The position numbers and the translations under genes were made by a program. Positions 30,049-38,404 of a stretch of DNA of 64,000 nt are shown in pieces. The notes under the pieces are model-generated. The model did no database searches. It was not told the origin of the DNA and worked only from the letters and a program-made list of their open reading frames with translations. Numbering within the stretch: position 1 is the first letter of the stretch; every line of letters begins with the position of its first letter. Source of the DNA: Providencia sneebia DSM 19967 (lineage in GTDB: Bacteria > Pseudomonadota > Gammaproteobacteria > Enterobacterales > Enterobacteriaceae); assembly GCF_000314895.2 (NCBI RefSeq), contig NZ_CM001773.1:3493901-3557900 (forward strand). The letters are read 5' to 3'.

Positions 30049-30885
30049 TTACCAATTCATTAAATCTTCGTCTTTCATATCAAGCAGAGCCATCATTCCG
30101 GGATAATGACTAATCGCGAATGGGACTTTACTTTCAAGAATAGCAATTTGCGGGGTAACACCACACGCCCAAAAAACAGGAATTTCACCTTCAGGAATAA
30201 TAGGCGCATCACCAAAATCAACTTTATTAATATCCGTGATCCCGATTTCAGCCGGATTACTAACATGTATTGGAGAACCATGAGTTCTAACAAAGTGTGA
30301 GGTGACATCAGAAGCTAATGCAATTTGACCCGATGGCATTGCTCTTAAAGAAACAACCATATGCCCTTTTAATTTCTCTGTAGGTTCACATTCAATATTT
30401 GTTCTGTACATCGGGACATTCTTGCCAGCATCAATATGATGCATTTTTATTCCCACTTTCATCAGATAACTTTCAAAACTAAAAGAGCATCCAAACAAGA
30501 AAGTGCTTAATTCACCATTCCAATAAGGCGTCACATCATCAACATAATCTTCTACAACTTCGCCATTTTTATATATTCTATATCCTGGTAAATCCGTTCT
30601 AATATCACCTTTAAAATATTTACCCGATACATTTCCATCTTCAATCAATTCAATTAAAGGGCAAGGTTTTGGATTGCGTTGAGCAAAGAGCAAAACATCT
30701 TTTGTATATTCTTTTGGTACCGAAATAATATTTGCTTGCACAAAACCTGGAGCAAAACCAGTAGTAGATCCTTTATATCCATTCCGACAGGCTAATTGTA
30801 CTAATTCTGGTGTTGCATATTTTTCTGGCTCAAGTGCAGCTTTATGTTCATTTTCTAAAAAGATAGATTCCATATTCGTAGTCAT
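30049..30885 (-). CDS. DUF1445 / YcsI-type putative hydro-lyase (D-glutamate cyclase family)
   Basis: The 278-residue protein matches the YcsI/DUF1445 family by GFAPGFVQANIISVPKEY, the central GKNVPMYRTNI (about 154-164), and CGVTPQIAI (about 241-249). A mammalian relative has D-glutamate cyclase activity, making 5-oxo-D-proline; bacterial members are annotated only as hydro-lyases and often sit near 5-oxoprolinase genes, which are not seen here. GGAG lies seven bases before ATG 30885; ATG at residue 5 is an alternative. It is first in a two-gene operon with the MIP channel. Function remains putative. Confidence 0.85.
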   Translation of the reverse strand: MTTNMESIFLENEHKAALEPEKYATPELVQLACRNGYKGSTTGFAPGFVQANIISVPKEYTKDVLLFAQRNPKPCPLIELIEDGNVSGKYFKGDIRTDLPGYRIYKNGEVVEDYVDDVTPYWNGELSTFLFGCSFSFESYLMKVGIKMHHIDAGKNVPMYRTNIECEPTEKLKGHMVVSLRAMPSGQIALASDVTSHFVRTHGSPIHVSNPAEIGITDINKVDFGDAPIIPEGEIPVFWACGVTPQIAILESKVPFAISHYPGMMALLDMKDEDLMNW

Positions 30886-32021
30886 CTTTTACTCCGATAG
30901 TTATTACAAATAACACAATATATCTATTATTATTAATATAAAGTCAATCTATCTATTTATTAAATTTTAAATATCAACACTAAATGAACTAGTCAAAAGT
31001 ATCGGCATGACAAAACAAAATTAATTATAATTCTGCCTTGTTATTTTTTACAAAGTAGAGCGATTAGAAACACTGTCTAATTTGTATATTTAATAGAATA
31101 ATATTTGTTTTATATATAAACAAAAATCATCCTCATTAGACAATCCTAAACAAATAACCTCTATTTAAGATAATTAAAAAAGATTAACAAAAAATAAACA
31201 TAATATCCCCACTGAAATAAAATAAAAAAATAATCAATATTATCATTAGGTTAAATCATTGATAAGCTTGAGTTACATTTATTATTTAAGCCAATATTTA
31301 ATGTAACCCATAAAATAGTTTCATGATTATAAATCACGGTGATAATTATTATTTTTAAAAAATCTTTTTTAAATACTCATACTAGATTATTACAAATGAT
31401 ATTTACCTAATAACATTGTAAAACCTTATTAAAAAATAAAAGTGAAATGAAATTCATATTAAAATATCGCATTTCTTCTTAATTGTTCTATTTCTTTTTT
31501 ATTCTATAAAATTAACATTCATTGTTTTTCATCTTGTTATTACTGATTTTTCATTTCAACATCAATTTATCACTTCTTATGACATTCAAATAAAGAATAA
31601 ATGTTTATGTTATTTTTTTACTATAATTAATAATGATGATATTTAAATATATACTTAATCTTTTAAGTCCATTTAACGATTTTCTCCACTAATCACTTTT
31701 AGTATTTCTCATAATAATTGGTCCTAATTTCTTATATGAAACTAAACCATGGTCATTACCCCTGCCATGCCCACTCATTCAGCTAGATATTTATTTAAAA
31801 AAACCTGTCGTGGTTGAGGTACTCATGAATCAAATTGGCAAAATGAATTTTTCAGGACCACCACAAAAAAAATTATTTGAATTCGTTTTGAATAAATAAA
31901 ATAGGCAGTAAGGCTACTAGAAACGGCTCTTTTATTATTTGATGATCCAACAAAAAGTGTAGGAATGTGGTTATAGGAACTGTAAGTCTTGGTGCTAAAA
32001 AACACGGATAGTAAACATAGC
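30886..32021. other. Long AT-rich region without a confident gene
   Basis: About 1.1 kb, extremely AT-rich, lies between the DUF1445 gene and the tRNA-Asp terminator. I found no gene with recognisable sequence. The only translatable candidate is a 24-codon plus-strand ORF at 31825-31899. Regions like this often mark lost genes or an insertion site beside a tRNA, but no repeat of the tRNA 3' end and no integrase was seen. Confidence 0.6.
31825..31899 (+). CDS. Possible 24-residue small ORF
   Basis: ATG 31825 follows GAGG with five-base spacing, a good ribosome binding site in otherwise empty DNA. The predicted peptide reads MNQIGKMNFSGPPQKKLFEF and four more residues. It has no membrane segment. 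It may be a real small protein, the head of a lost gene, or chance. Low confidence. Confidence 0.2.
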   Translation: MNQIGKMNFSGPPQKKLFEFVLNK

Positions 32022-32052
32022 AAAAAACCCTGATTCAAAAAATCAGGGTTTT
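32022..32052 (-). terminator. Terminator of the tRNA-Asp gene
   Basis: AAAACCCTGATT (32024-32035) pairs with AATCAGGGTTTT (32041-32052). On the minus strand the stem runs into a T-rich tail just after the tRNA 3' end. Confidence 0.88.
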
Positions 32053-32058
32053 GATATT

Positions 32059-32135
32059 TGGCGGAACGGACGGGACTCGAACCCGCGACCCCCTGCGTGA
32101 CAGGCAGGTATTCTAACCAACTGAACTACCGCTCC
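32059..32135 (-). tRNA. tRNA-Asp (anticodon GTC)
   Basis: On the minus strand the 77-base gene starts GGAGCGGTAGTTCAGTTGG and ends in an encoded CCA. The anticodon loop CTGTCAC places GTC at 32099-32101 on the complement, the T-loop reads GGTTCGAGTCCC, and the acceptor stem GGAGCGG pairs with CCGTTCC with a G-T pair. Position beside dnaQ/rnhA matches aspV of E. coli. Confidence 0.97.
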
Positions 32136-32160
32136 GAATGTTCCTTAAGGAACGGGATGC

Positions 32161-32189
32161 ATATTACGAACACTTCCATTGACAGTCAA
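32161..32189 (-). promoter_or_regulatory. Sigma-70 promoter of tRNA-Asp
   Basis: On the minus strand TTGACT (32184-32189) and TAATAT (32161-32166) are separated by 17 bases, near consensus, followed by GCATCCC, a GC-rich discriminator typical of stable-RNA genes. The tRNA starts about 25 bases downstream. Confidence 0.8.
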
Positions 32190-32246
32190 TACTTTTTCTT
32201 GAAAAATCGCGCATTTGAACACTTTTTAGTCTTAGAAAATTAAGGC

Positions 32247-33017
32247 TTAATGTATTTGATGTTCTTCATCAGAATCGACTGAATATCGCCAAAGACAAGG
32301 TTTACCATGTTTCTTATCGACAAGATCAAGCCTCTTTTCATGCTCAGCTAACTCTTCAGCTGTTGCATAAAGAACTTTAAGGCCACTTACAGGGCGTTCT
32401 ATACGTTGGATCTCTTCAACAAATTGTTCATTTGAGCTGCTATTCCCTTCCATTGAAAATGCTAATGATGTTTGTCCTCCCGTCATCGCCAAATAAACAT
32501 CTGACAAAATTTCGGCATCCAGTAAAGCGCCGTGAAGCACACGTTTTGTATTATCAATTAGATAACGGTCACATAAGGCATCCAAGCTATTCCTTTTTCC
32601 GGGGAAAATATGCCGCGCCATCACCAAACTATCGGTAATTTGGCAAAATTCACTCGTTGGGGGAATGCCCTTATTCAACTTACGGAATTCGTAATCCATA
32701 AAACCAATATCAAATGGTGCATTATGGATAATTAATTCAGCACCGCGAATAAACTCAATAAACTCATCAGCAATATCAGCAAATACAGGTTTATCCTGCA
32801 AAAATTCATCGCTTATACCATGAACACCAAATGCTTCGGGGTCCACTAAACGATTTGGTTTTATATAGACATGAAAATTACGCCCTGTTAACCGGCGGTT
32901 GATGACTTCAACAGCCCCAATTTCAATAATATTATGTCCTTCATAATGAACACCTAATTTGTTCATACCGGTGGTTTCAGTATCAAGAACGATTTGTCTT
33001 GTTATCGCAGTGCTCAT
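32247..33017 (-). CDS. dnaQ: DnaQ, DNA polymerase III epsilon (proofreading) subunit
   Basis: DnaQ is the 3'-5' exonuclease that proofreads for the replicative polymerase. The 256-residue protein has ExoI IVLDTETTG (about 9-17), ExoII HNAPFDIGFMDYEF (about 98), and the HGALLDAE catalytic His/Asp block (about 162). The clamp-binding QTSLAF (about 182) and the C-terminal alpha-binding region follow. MSTAITRQ at 33017 is the family start; six more in-frame codons lie upstream. It is divergent from rnhA with a 54-base gap, the conserved enterobacterial arrangement. Confidence 0.97.
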   Translation of the reverse strand: MSTAITRQIVLDTETTGMNKLGVHYEGHNIIEIGAVEVINRRLTGRNFHVYIKPNRLVDPEAFGVHGISDEFLQDKPVFADIADEFIEFIRGAELIIHNAPFDIGFMDYEFRKLNKGIPPTSEFCQITDSLVMARHIFPGKRNSLDALCDRYLIDNTKRVLHGALLDAEILSDVYLAMTGGQTSLAFSMEGNSSSNEQFVEEIQRIERPVSGLKVLYATAEELAEHEKRLDLVDKKHGKPCLWRYSVDSDEEHQIH

Positions 33018-33071
33018 AATAGATTTTTGTGTCAAACTAGAGATTGATGAATAAGGTAGAGTTTAGCAGAA

Positions 33072-33542
33072 ATGACAAAGCAGGTAGAAATTTTCACAGA
33101 TGGTTCTTGTTTAGGTAATCCAGGTCCAGGTGGTTATGGTGTAGTTTTGCGTTATCAACAACATGAAAAAACACTCAGCGATGGCTTTTTTCTCACGACT
33201 AACAATCGGATGGAACTACTCGCTGCAATTATTGCACTTGAATCTTTAAAGAGACCTTGTGAAATTATATTAACAACAGATAGCCAATATGTTCGCCAAG
33301 GGATCACACAGTGGATCCATAATTGGAAACGTAAACAATGGCGCAAAGCAGATAAATCACCCGTTGTAAATGTCGACCTCTGGAAACGCCTTGATGAAGC
33401 GATCACTCGACACAATATTGATTGGCGCTGGGTAAAAGGCCATGCGGGGCATCCTGAAAATGAGAAATGTGATGAACTCGCTCGCAAAGCTGCTGAATCG
33501 CCAACTAAAGAAGATACCGGTTACCAACCAGCACAAAACTGA
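33072..33542 (+). CDS. rnhA: RnhA, ribonuclease HI
   Basis: RNase HI degrades RNA in RNA-DNA hybrids. All four catalytic acidic residues are visible: Asp in [14 protein letters not shown] (about residue 10), Glu in NRMELLA (about 48), Asp in [11 protein letters not shown] (about 70) and Asp in [10 protein letters not shown] (about 134), plus the catalytic-loop His in GHAGHPEN. At 156 residues it has the normal length. It converges on yafS with eight bases between stops. Confidence 0.97.
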   Translation: MTKQVEIFTDGSCLGNPGPGGYGVVLRYQQHEKTLSDGFFLTTNNRMELLAAIIALESLKRPCEIILTTDSQYVRQGITQWIHNWKRKQWRKADKSPVVNVDLWKRLDEAITRHNIDWRWVKGHAGHPENEKCDELARKAAESPTKEDTGYQPAQN

Positions 33543-33550
33543 TAAATAAA

Positions 33551-34276
33551 TTAGGGGTTATTTGAGCGATTATTCATGCGTTTAGTCGCCCCTAATGTTG
33601 TTCCAATTTGCATTTTTGGCTGTTTAAATTTTAATGATGTGGGTGTTAATGGGTAAGTGCGTTTTCTTGCAACAATGACATTTAACACCCCAACTCCAGC
33701 AATATGCTTATTTAGCCAGTTTTCCGGCCCATGCCAAGGAAATGCCTGACAATTTCGATGATAAAGCACATCATAATTCAGTAAGCTAAGCCAATCAAAA
33801 ATTCTTAATGAAGGAAATAAGCGGCTACAATAAGGCTGCTTTTTTCTTAACATAGGGATCATTTTCCCCAATCCTACTAAACTCAGTGGATTAAAGCCGG
33901 AAATAATGAGCCAACCATCATCAATTAAAACACGATCGACTTCACGTAAAATGCGGTGAGGATCATGACTGTAAGCAAGCACTTGCGACATTAAACAAGC
34001 ATCAATCGACTTATTTGCAAATGGTAAACTTAATTGATCTGCTAATATATGAAAACGGGGATCATCATTCCCTGCGCAAAACTGATGCGCTATCATACAT
34101 TCATCTGTATGAATTTCAGTGCTCAAATGCCCAAGCTTGAGTAAATGGAAACCAAACATTTTCGGCCACCAAGGTCGCAGGTGATATTGTAATGCTTGGC
34201 GGTATTGTTCCCCAAAAGGGATATCAGACCAACTCACTGGCATGTGGAATTTTTTCTCAATACGCGCTAGCTTCAT
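33551..34276 (-). CDS. yafS: YafS, predicted SAM-dependent methyltransferase
   Basis: The 241-residue protein sits in the yafS position between rnhA and gloB and matches it by WSDIPFGEQYRQALQYHLRPWWPKMFGFHLLKLG at positions 15-48. A class I methyltransferase core is seen in LSLPFANKSIDACLMSQVLAYSHDPHRILREVDRVL by positions 82-117 and the strand WLIISGFNP. The glycine-rich SAM loop is not typical, as in other YafS proteins. The substrate is unknown. It is divergent from gloB with a 33-base gap. Confidence 0.88.
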   Translation of the reverse strand: MKLARIEKKFHMPVSWSDIPFGEQYRQALQYHLRPWWPKMFGFHLLKLGHLSTEIHTDECMIAHQFCAGNDDPRFHILADQLSLPFANKSIDACLMSQVLAYSHDPHRILREVDRVLIDDGWLIISGFNPLSLVGLGKMIPMLRKKQPYCSRLFPSLRIFDWLSLLNYDVLYHRNCQAFPWHGPENWLNKHIAGVGVLNVIVARKRTYPLTPTSLKFKQPKMQIGTTLGATKRMNNRSNNP

Positions 34277-34309
34277 TAAACTCCCCTTAATAAAATTGTA
34301 GAGGTCACT

Positions 34310-35065
34310 ATGGAGTTAATACGAGTACCCGCCTTAAATGATAATTATATTTGGATTTTGTCTGATAAACACCAGCAGTGTATCATTGTTGACCCATCTG
34401 AGTCAGAACCTGTTCTCGAAATAATTGAACAAAAAAGGCTGAAACCAAAAGCTATCTTATTAACTCACCATCATAATGACCATACTGGTGGCGTAAATGC
34501 TATTTTAAAATCTTTTCCAAATCTGCCAGTTTTTGGTCCGAAAGAAACGTTAACTAAGGGAGCAACTCAGTTAGTTAATGAGGGTGATAGCGTTAAAATA
34601 GGTGATTTTGACTTTCAGGTTATCGGACTTCCCGGTCACACTTTAGGCCATATTGGTTTTTATCAAGCCCCTTATTTATTTTGTGGTGATACCTTATTTT
34701 CTGCTGGTTGTGGCCGAATTTTTGAAGGGACACCAGAACAGATGTACCAATCTATCCAAAAAATTTCAGCACTTCCTGATGACACTTTAATATGTTGCGC
34801 GCATGAATATACACAATCAAACCTAAAATTTGCTCACCATATTTGGCCTGAAAATGCTGCTATTTCGCAATATCAAGAAGAAGTCACAACAAAACGTGAT
34901 AAAAATATTCCTACTATTCCATCAACGCTTAAGATTGAACGAAAGATTAATTTATTTTTGCAATGTGATAATCCTATATTGCAAAAAAAATTAAAGATAA
35001 ACCAAGTAAATCCCTCTCTCAGGGCTGTTTTTACCCTGTTACGTCAATTAAAAGATCAATATTGA
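34310..35065 (+). CDS. gloB: GloB, hydroxyacylglutathione hydrolase (glyoxalase II)
   Basis: GloB hydrolyses S-D-lactoylglutathione to lactate and glutathione in methylglyoxal detoxification. The 251-residue metallo-beta-lactamase-fold protein has the binuclear metal motif THHHNDHTGG (about 53-62), the later metal ligands GHTLGHIGF (about 109-117), FCGDTLFSAGCGRIFEG, and CAHEYT (about 163). ATG 34310 begins MELIRVPALNDNYIW, a typical start. It is followed by mltD 79 bases later, as in E. coli. Confidence 0.96.
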   Translation: MELIRVPALNDNYIWILSDKHQQCIIVDPSESEPVLEIIEQKRLKPKAILLTHHHNDHTGGVNAILKSFPNLPVFGPKETLTKGATQLVNEGDSVKIGDFDFQVIGLPGHTLGHIGFYQAPYLFCGDTLFSAGCGRIFEGTPEQMYQSIQKISALPDDTLICCAHEYTQSNLKFAHHIWPENAAISQYQEEVTTKRDKNIPTIPSTLKIERKINLFLQCDNPILQKKLKINQVNPSLRAVFTLLRQLKDQY

Positions 35066-35144
35066 TTTTTAATTATTGTCTTCTTGGGGTGGGGTAAGTA
35101 TTATTGTTCGACTTTTACAGACTAAATAAAGAATCTTAAGAACA

Positions 35145-36491
35145 ATGAAGACAATAGCGACGCTTATCGCCATTGTTCTGCTGGTTGGATGCCAAGCCTC
35201 CCCACAAAAAACTCAGCAGAGCAAGTCTTCAGCAAACCACTCTATAGAAAACGTTGCTTCTCACAATCAGGCAGCAAGTAGACAAACCTCATCGATCGAT
35301 AATGATCTTTGGGGTTATATCAGTGATGAGCTGAAGATGAATATTCCTGATAATCCAATGATCAGGGAACAGGCAAACAACTTTTACACAAAACAAAGTT
35401 TTCTCTACGACGTCACATTAAGGGCTGAACCTTATATGTATTGGATCGTAGACGAAATTAATAGCCGAAATTTACCAATGGAATTAGCACTAATTCCAAT
35501 CATAGAAAGCTCTTTCAACCCTAAAGCAACTTCGCCCGCTCAAGCTGCTGGTCTATGGCAAATTGTTCCTATTACAGCGCGTTCATATGGCTTAAAACAA
35601 GATCAATGGGTTGATGAACGTCGTGACCTAATTACATCGACTACTGCCGCATTTAATTTACTTGAAAATTTAAACATCATGTTTGGTCATGATTGGGAAC
35701 TCACGCTTGCTGCTTATAACTGCGGTGAAGGTTGTGTATTAAATGCGATTAAGAAGAATGAAGCCGCTGGCTTGCCAACCGATTTTTGGTCATTACCGCT
35801 TCCAAAAGAAACTAAGCAATATGTCCCAAAAGTATTAGCACTGAGTCAGATATTAAGGTCGCCTGAAAAATATCAAGTCAAGTTACCACACAGTAATAGA
35901 AATAGGGCACTCACTAAAGTTGATGTCGGCCAGCAAATTACATTAACACAAGCGGCTGAGTTAACGGGGCTTTCAGAAGACTCAATAAAGACTTATAACT
36001 CAGGTTATAAACGTGGTATTACTTCGCCAAATGGCCCACATTACCTTCTGTTACCCACTACGAAAGCGGAACAATTGAAGTTATCACTTTCAGATCAAGC
36101 TGTTTTGGATAAAATTCGTCTTGCTGTTGCGCAAAATCAACTTAAAAGGCCAGCAACAAAATCACCGAATATAAATAGTTATAAAGTTCGTAAAGGTGAA
36201 TCAATTGCGAGTATTGCCAAAAAATTTAATACAACTAGCAAAAATATAAAACAGCTTAACGGTTTGAAAACAGCCAATATCCGTCCAGGCCAGATACTAA
36301 AAGTAAATGGCTCAGCGCCTCAAGCAATAACTAACGCCAAAAAATCGACAACTTATCAAGTGAAGAAAGGTGACTCTTATTACAGCATCGCTAAGAGACA
36401 TGGAATAAAGCTTAATGATTTAATGAGTTGGAATTCAGGTGTCAAAATGGCGGATCTCAAACCTGGAGTTAAGTTAAATCTTTACTTATAA
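35145..36491 (+). CDS. mltD: MltD, membrane-bound lytic murein transglycosylase D
   Basis: MltD cuts peptidoglycan glycan strands, forming 1,6-anhydro ends. The 448-residue lipoprotein has a signal peptide with lipobox VGC (Cys about 16), then an SLT domain (about 105-240) with catalytic Glu in IPIIESSFNPKATSPAQAAG and AAYNCGEG. Two LysM domains follow near the end (about 345-388, YKVRKGESIASIAKKFN; and about 404-447, YQVKKGDSYYSIAKRHG). Length is close to E. coli MltD. A hairpin follows the stop. Confidence 0.96.
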   Translation: MKTIATLIAIVLLVGCQASPQKTQQSKSSANHSIENVASHNQAASRQTSSIDNDLWGYISDELKMNIPDNPMIREQANNFYTKQSFLYDVTLRAEPYMYWIVDEINSRNLPMELALIPIIESSFNPKATSPAQAAGLWQIVPITARSYGLKQDQWVDERRDLITSTTAAFNLLENLNIMFGHDWELTLAAYNCGEGCVLNAIKKNEAAGLPTDFWSLPLPKETKQYVPKVLALSQILRSPEKYQVKLPHSNRNRALTKVDVGQQITLTQAAELTGLSEDSIKTYNSGYKRGITSPNGPHYLLLPTTKAEQLKLSLSDQAVLDKIRLAVAQNQLKRPATKSPNINSYKVRKGESIASIAKKFNTTSKNIKQLNGLKTANIRPGQILKVNGSAPQAITNAKKSTTYQVKKGDSYYSIAKRHGIKLNDLMSWNSGVKMADLKPGVKLNLYL

Positions 36492-37041
36492 AATAATATA
36501 GTTATATGGTATGTACCTACCGAGTAATCGGTAGGTATTAGCAACTAAATACTAAGATCAATTATTTATAATAATTGTTACTTCATTTAATTTTAGTTAA
36601 ATCTTATCTAATTAAATACATTTTACGGATATTTATTTAACACATCTCAGTTACAACAATTGTTATTTTTTGTAAACAAACGAAAAAAGCATATAATTAG
36701 ATATGAAATCATCATTATAATTGTATTTAGTAGATACAAATAGCACGATTACTCACCTTTATTAAGCTTACTTTGAAAAAAAGTCCCTATTAGGTGGTGA
36801 CTTATGCAATAAAAGTGCTATATTAACAGTACAGTGAAAAAATTAGCGCTGCTAGTCCGTATTGAATATCATAAATATAATTATTGATAACTCTAAACTT
36901 TCACATATTTGACACAACGATTATATTACTTAATGTATTGATTGTTTTATGCTTTATGTTAATTAAAGTGTTATATAGTTCTAGATTATTTTGATATAAA
37001 AATACACGTAGCAAAGGTTTGTATCGCCTGCGGAGGTGATT
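36492..37041. other. mltD-tomB intergenic region
   Basis: 550 AT-rich bases hold the mltD 3' hairpin and, presumably, the tomB-hha promoter. The CGGAGG ribosome binding site of tomB lies at 37031-37036. In E. coli acrAB precedes tomB; here mltD does. No gene is seen. Confidence 0.5.
36514..36537 (+). terminator. Hairpin after mltD
   Basis: TACCTACCGA (36514-36523) pairs with TCGGTAGGTA (36528-36537), a perfect 10-base stem with GTAA loop, 22 bases after the stop. Only TTAGC follows, so termination is probable but without a good T-run. Confidence 0.6.
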
Positions 37042-37410
37042 ATGGATGAATACTCACCCAAACATCATGATATATCTGAGTTAAAGTATTTGTGTAATAG
37101 TTTAAATCGGGAAGCAATTTTAAGCTTACAAAAAACGAATACGCATTGGGTAAATGATTTAAGCTCCCCACAAAGTGCTCAGCTTAATGAACTTATTGAG
37201 CATATTGCGGCTTTCGCATGGCAATATAAGATAAAACATCCAAAAGAGAATCTCATTATATCGTTAGTCGAAGAGTACCTTGATGAAACTTACGATCTAT
37301 TTGGTAGTCCAGTAATAACATTAAGTGAAATTACCGATTGGCAAAGTATGAATCAAAGCCTAGTCGCTGTGCTCGATGATGATTTAAAATGTTTAACGAG
37401 TAAAACATAA
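37042..37410 (+). CDS. tomB: TomB, Hha toxicity modulator (antitoxin-like)
   Basis: TomB pairs with Hha; in E. coli it oxidises or otherwise destabilises Hha and lowers its toxicity, and the pair affects biofilm formation. The 122-residue protein starts MDEYSPKHHDISELKYLCNS and keeps GSPVITLSEITDWQ (about 93-106). ATG 37042 is preceded by CGGAGG with five-base spacing; GTG 37036 is less likely. hha follows 81 bases later on the same strand. Confidence 0.94.
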   Translation: MDEYSPKHHDISELKYLCNSLNREAILSLQKTNTHWVNDLSSPQSAQLNELIEHIAAFAWQYKIKHPKENLIISLVEEYLDETYDLFGSPVITLSEITDWQSMNQSLVAVLDDDLKCLTSKT

Positions 37411-37491
37411 ACTATATTATTTATTATCAATATAAACTATAACATAGCATGTTATAACGCTTTTTTAATTGTATATAAAAGAAAGGGTATT

Positions 37492-37695
37492 ATGACCAAA
37501 ACTGATTATCTGATGCGTTTAAGAAAATGCACAACTATTGATACACTTGAGCGTGTCATTGAAAAAAACAAATATGAACTATCTGATGATGAATTAGAGC
37601 TATTCTATTCAGCTGCAGATCACCGTTTAGCAGAACTCACCATGAATAAACTTTACGATAAAATCCCAGCTTCTGTTTGGAAATTTGTTAGATAG
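37492..37695 (+). CDS. hha: Hha, haemolysin expression modulator, H-NS partner
   Basis: Hha binds H-NS and helps silence AT-rich horizontally acquired genes. The 67-residue protein (E. coli 72) has [20 protein letters not shown], the conserved [18 protein letters not shown] and VWKFVR end. GAAAGGG precedes the ATG. It is the second gene of tomB-hha and is followed by a terminator hairpin. Confidence 0.95.
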   Translation: MTKTDYLMRLRKCTTIDTLERVIEKNKYELSDDELELFYSAADHRLAELTMNKLYDKIPASVWKFVR

Positions 37696-37730
37696 CACTT
37701 TATTTATATGCTCAGATAACAACCGGTTAT

Positions 37731-37768
37731 AGCCGATAGCATTTATTTATCGGCTGAATATATTTTTG
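37731..37768 (+). terminator. Terminator of tomB-hha
   Basis: AGCCGATA (37731-37738) pairs with TATCGGCT (37748-37755), followed by a T-rich stretch ending TTTTTG. It lies 36 bases after the hha stop and may also serve the minus-strand mini-ORF. Confidence 0.7.
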
Positions 37769-37772
37769 CTTA

Positions 37773-37811
37773 TTATTCACCACGCTTTTTAGGTGTGTCA
37801 TTTTTGCTCAT
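37773..37811 (-). CDS. Possible 12-residue ORF with a strong ribosome binding site
   Basis: On the minus strand GGGGGAG lies seven bases before an ATG that opens MSKNDTPKKRGE and stops at TAA, with a hairpin just downstream. The ribosome binding site, start, stop and terminator make a complete mini-gene. The peptide is hydrophilic and has no known family to me. It may be a leader peptide or microprotein, or chance. Confidence 0.3.
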   Translation of the reverse strand: MSKNDTPKKRGE

Positions 37812-38068
37812 ATTTCACTCCCCCAGATAAAATCTAATTAATTTATTCAACTTATCTATATTATTTCAATATTTTTTGTAAATAGGCTCTATTATTTAAT
37901 AATCACGTATTTAGTGTAAATAAAGTAAATAAAGCAAATAAAGCAAATAAAAACTATTTATAGAATAAAATTAATTAGCTCATTAATACATCATTAAAAA
38001 CAAAAAATATCAATATAGCTATTAGGATGTGTAGAAAGAGGTAGAAAGAAGTATAAAAAAGGGGGAAT

Positions 38069-38181
38069 GGGTGGGGGCCCTGCCAGCGCATCCCGGCACA
38101 CACATCCCCTGCTATGGCTGCTTCCTTCCGGACCTGACCAAGTTAACAAGTTAGCGTTGCGGGAGAACCAACAGAGCCCCC
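38069..38181 (-). ncRNA. ffs: 4.5S RNA of the signal recognition particle
   Basis: On the minus strand the 113-base RNA starts GGGGGCTCTGTTGGTTCTCC, contains the Ffh-binding core GGTCAGGTCCGGAAGGAAGC, and ends GGCAGGGCCCCCACC. The ends pair as in E. coli 4.5S RNA. Some loop bases differ from E. coli. It targets membrane proteins co-translationally with Ffh. The position near ybaY matches E. coli. Confidence 0.97.
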
Positions 38182-38209
38182 ATAGATTGCTTTTTCAAAA
38201 GCAGGTCGC

Positions 38210-38238
38210 ATTATGCTTGATATCAATTGAAATAGCAA
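38210..38238 (-). promoter_or_regulatory. Sigma-70 promoter of ffs
   Basis: On the minus strand TTGCTA (38233-38238) and CATAAT (38210-38215) are 17 bases apart, with GCGACC just downstream. It would give a 5' leader of about 20-25 bases, fitting RNase P processing of the 4.5S precursor in E. coli. Confidence 0.7.
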
Positions 38239-38404
38239 TAAAGCAGCCCCTAAGTGCTGATTTATTACACAAGCATTGCCACTTATTGAATATAACACCT
38301 ATTTATTTATCTTTTTTCAATGATAATCATTGAAATAGCCGTTCAATCTATCAGTAAGATAATGTGTTTTTCAGCTTACAGAAAAGATCTGCCAATAAAA
38401 AGAG

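Larger units (their letters stand above)
37696..38068. other. hha-ffs intergenic region
   Basis: 373 bases between convergent hha and ffs. It contains the hha terminator, a possible 12-codon minus-strand ORF (both listed), and simple AT-rich DNA with short AAATAAAG-type repeats near 37915-37950. Confidence 0.5.

Noticed and set aside
31823..32038. 71-residue minus-strand ORF
   Set aside because: It starts inside the tRNA-Asp terminator hairpin and has no ribosome binding site.
30886..32135. Integrated island with tRNA-Asp as attachment site
   Set aside because: No integrase and no direct repeat of the tRNA 3' end could be found in the neighbouring DNA.
37915..37955. Short AAATAAAG-type repeats as a CRISPR or phase-variable array
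   Set aside because: Units are too short and irregular, with no spacers or cas genes, and lie outside any gene.
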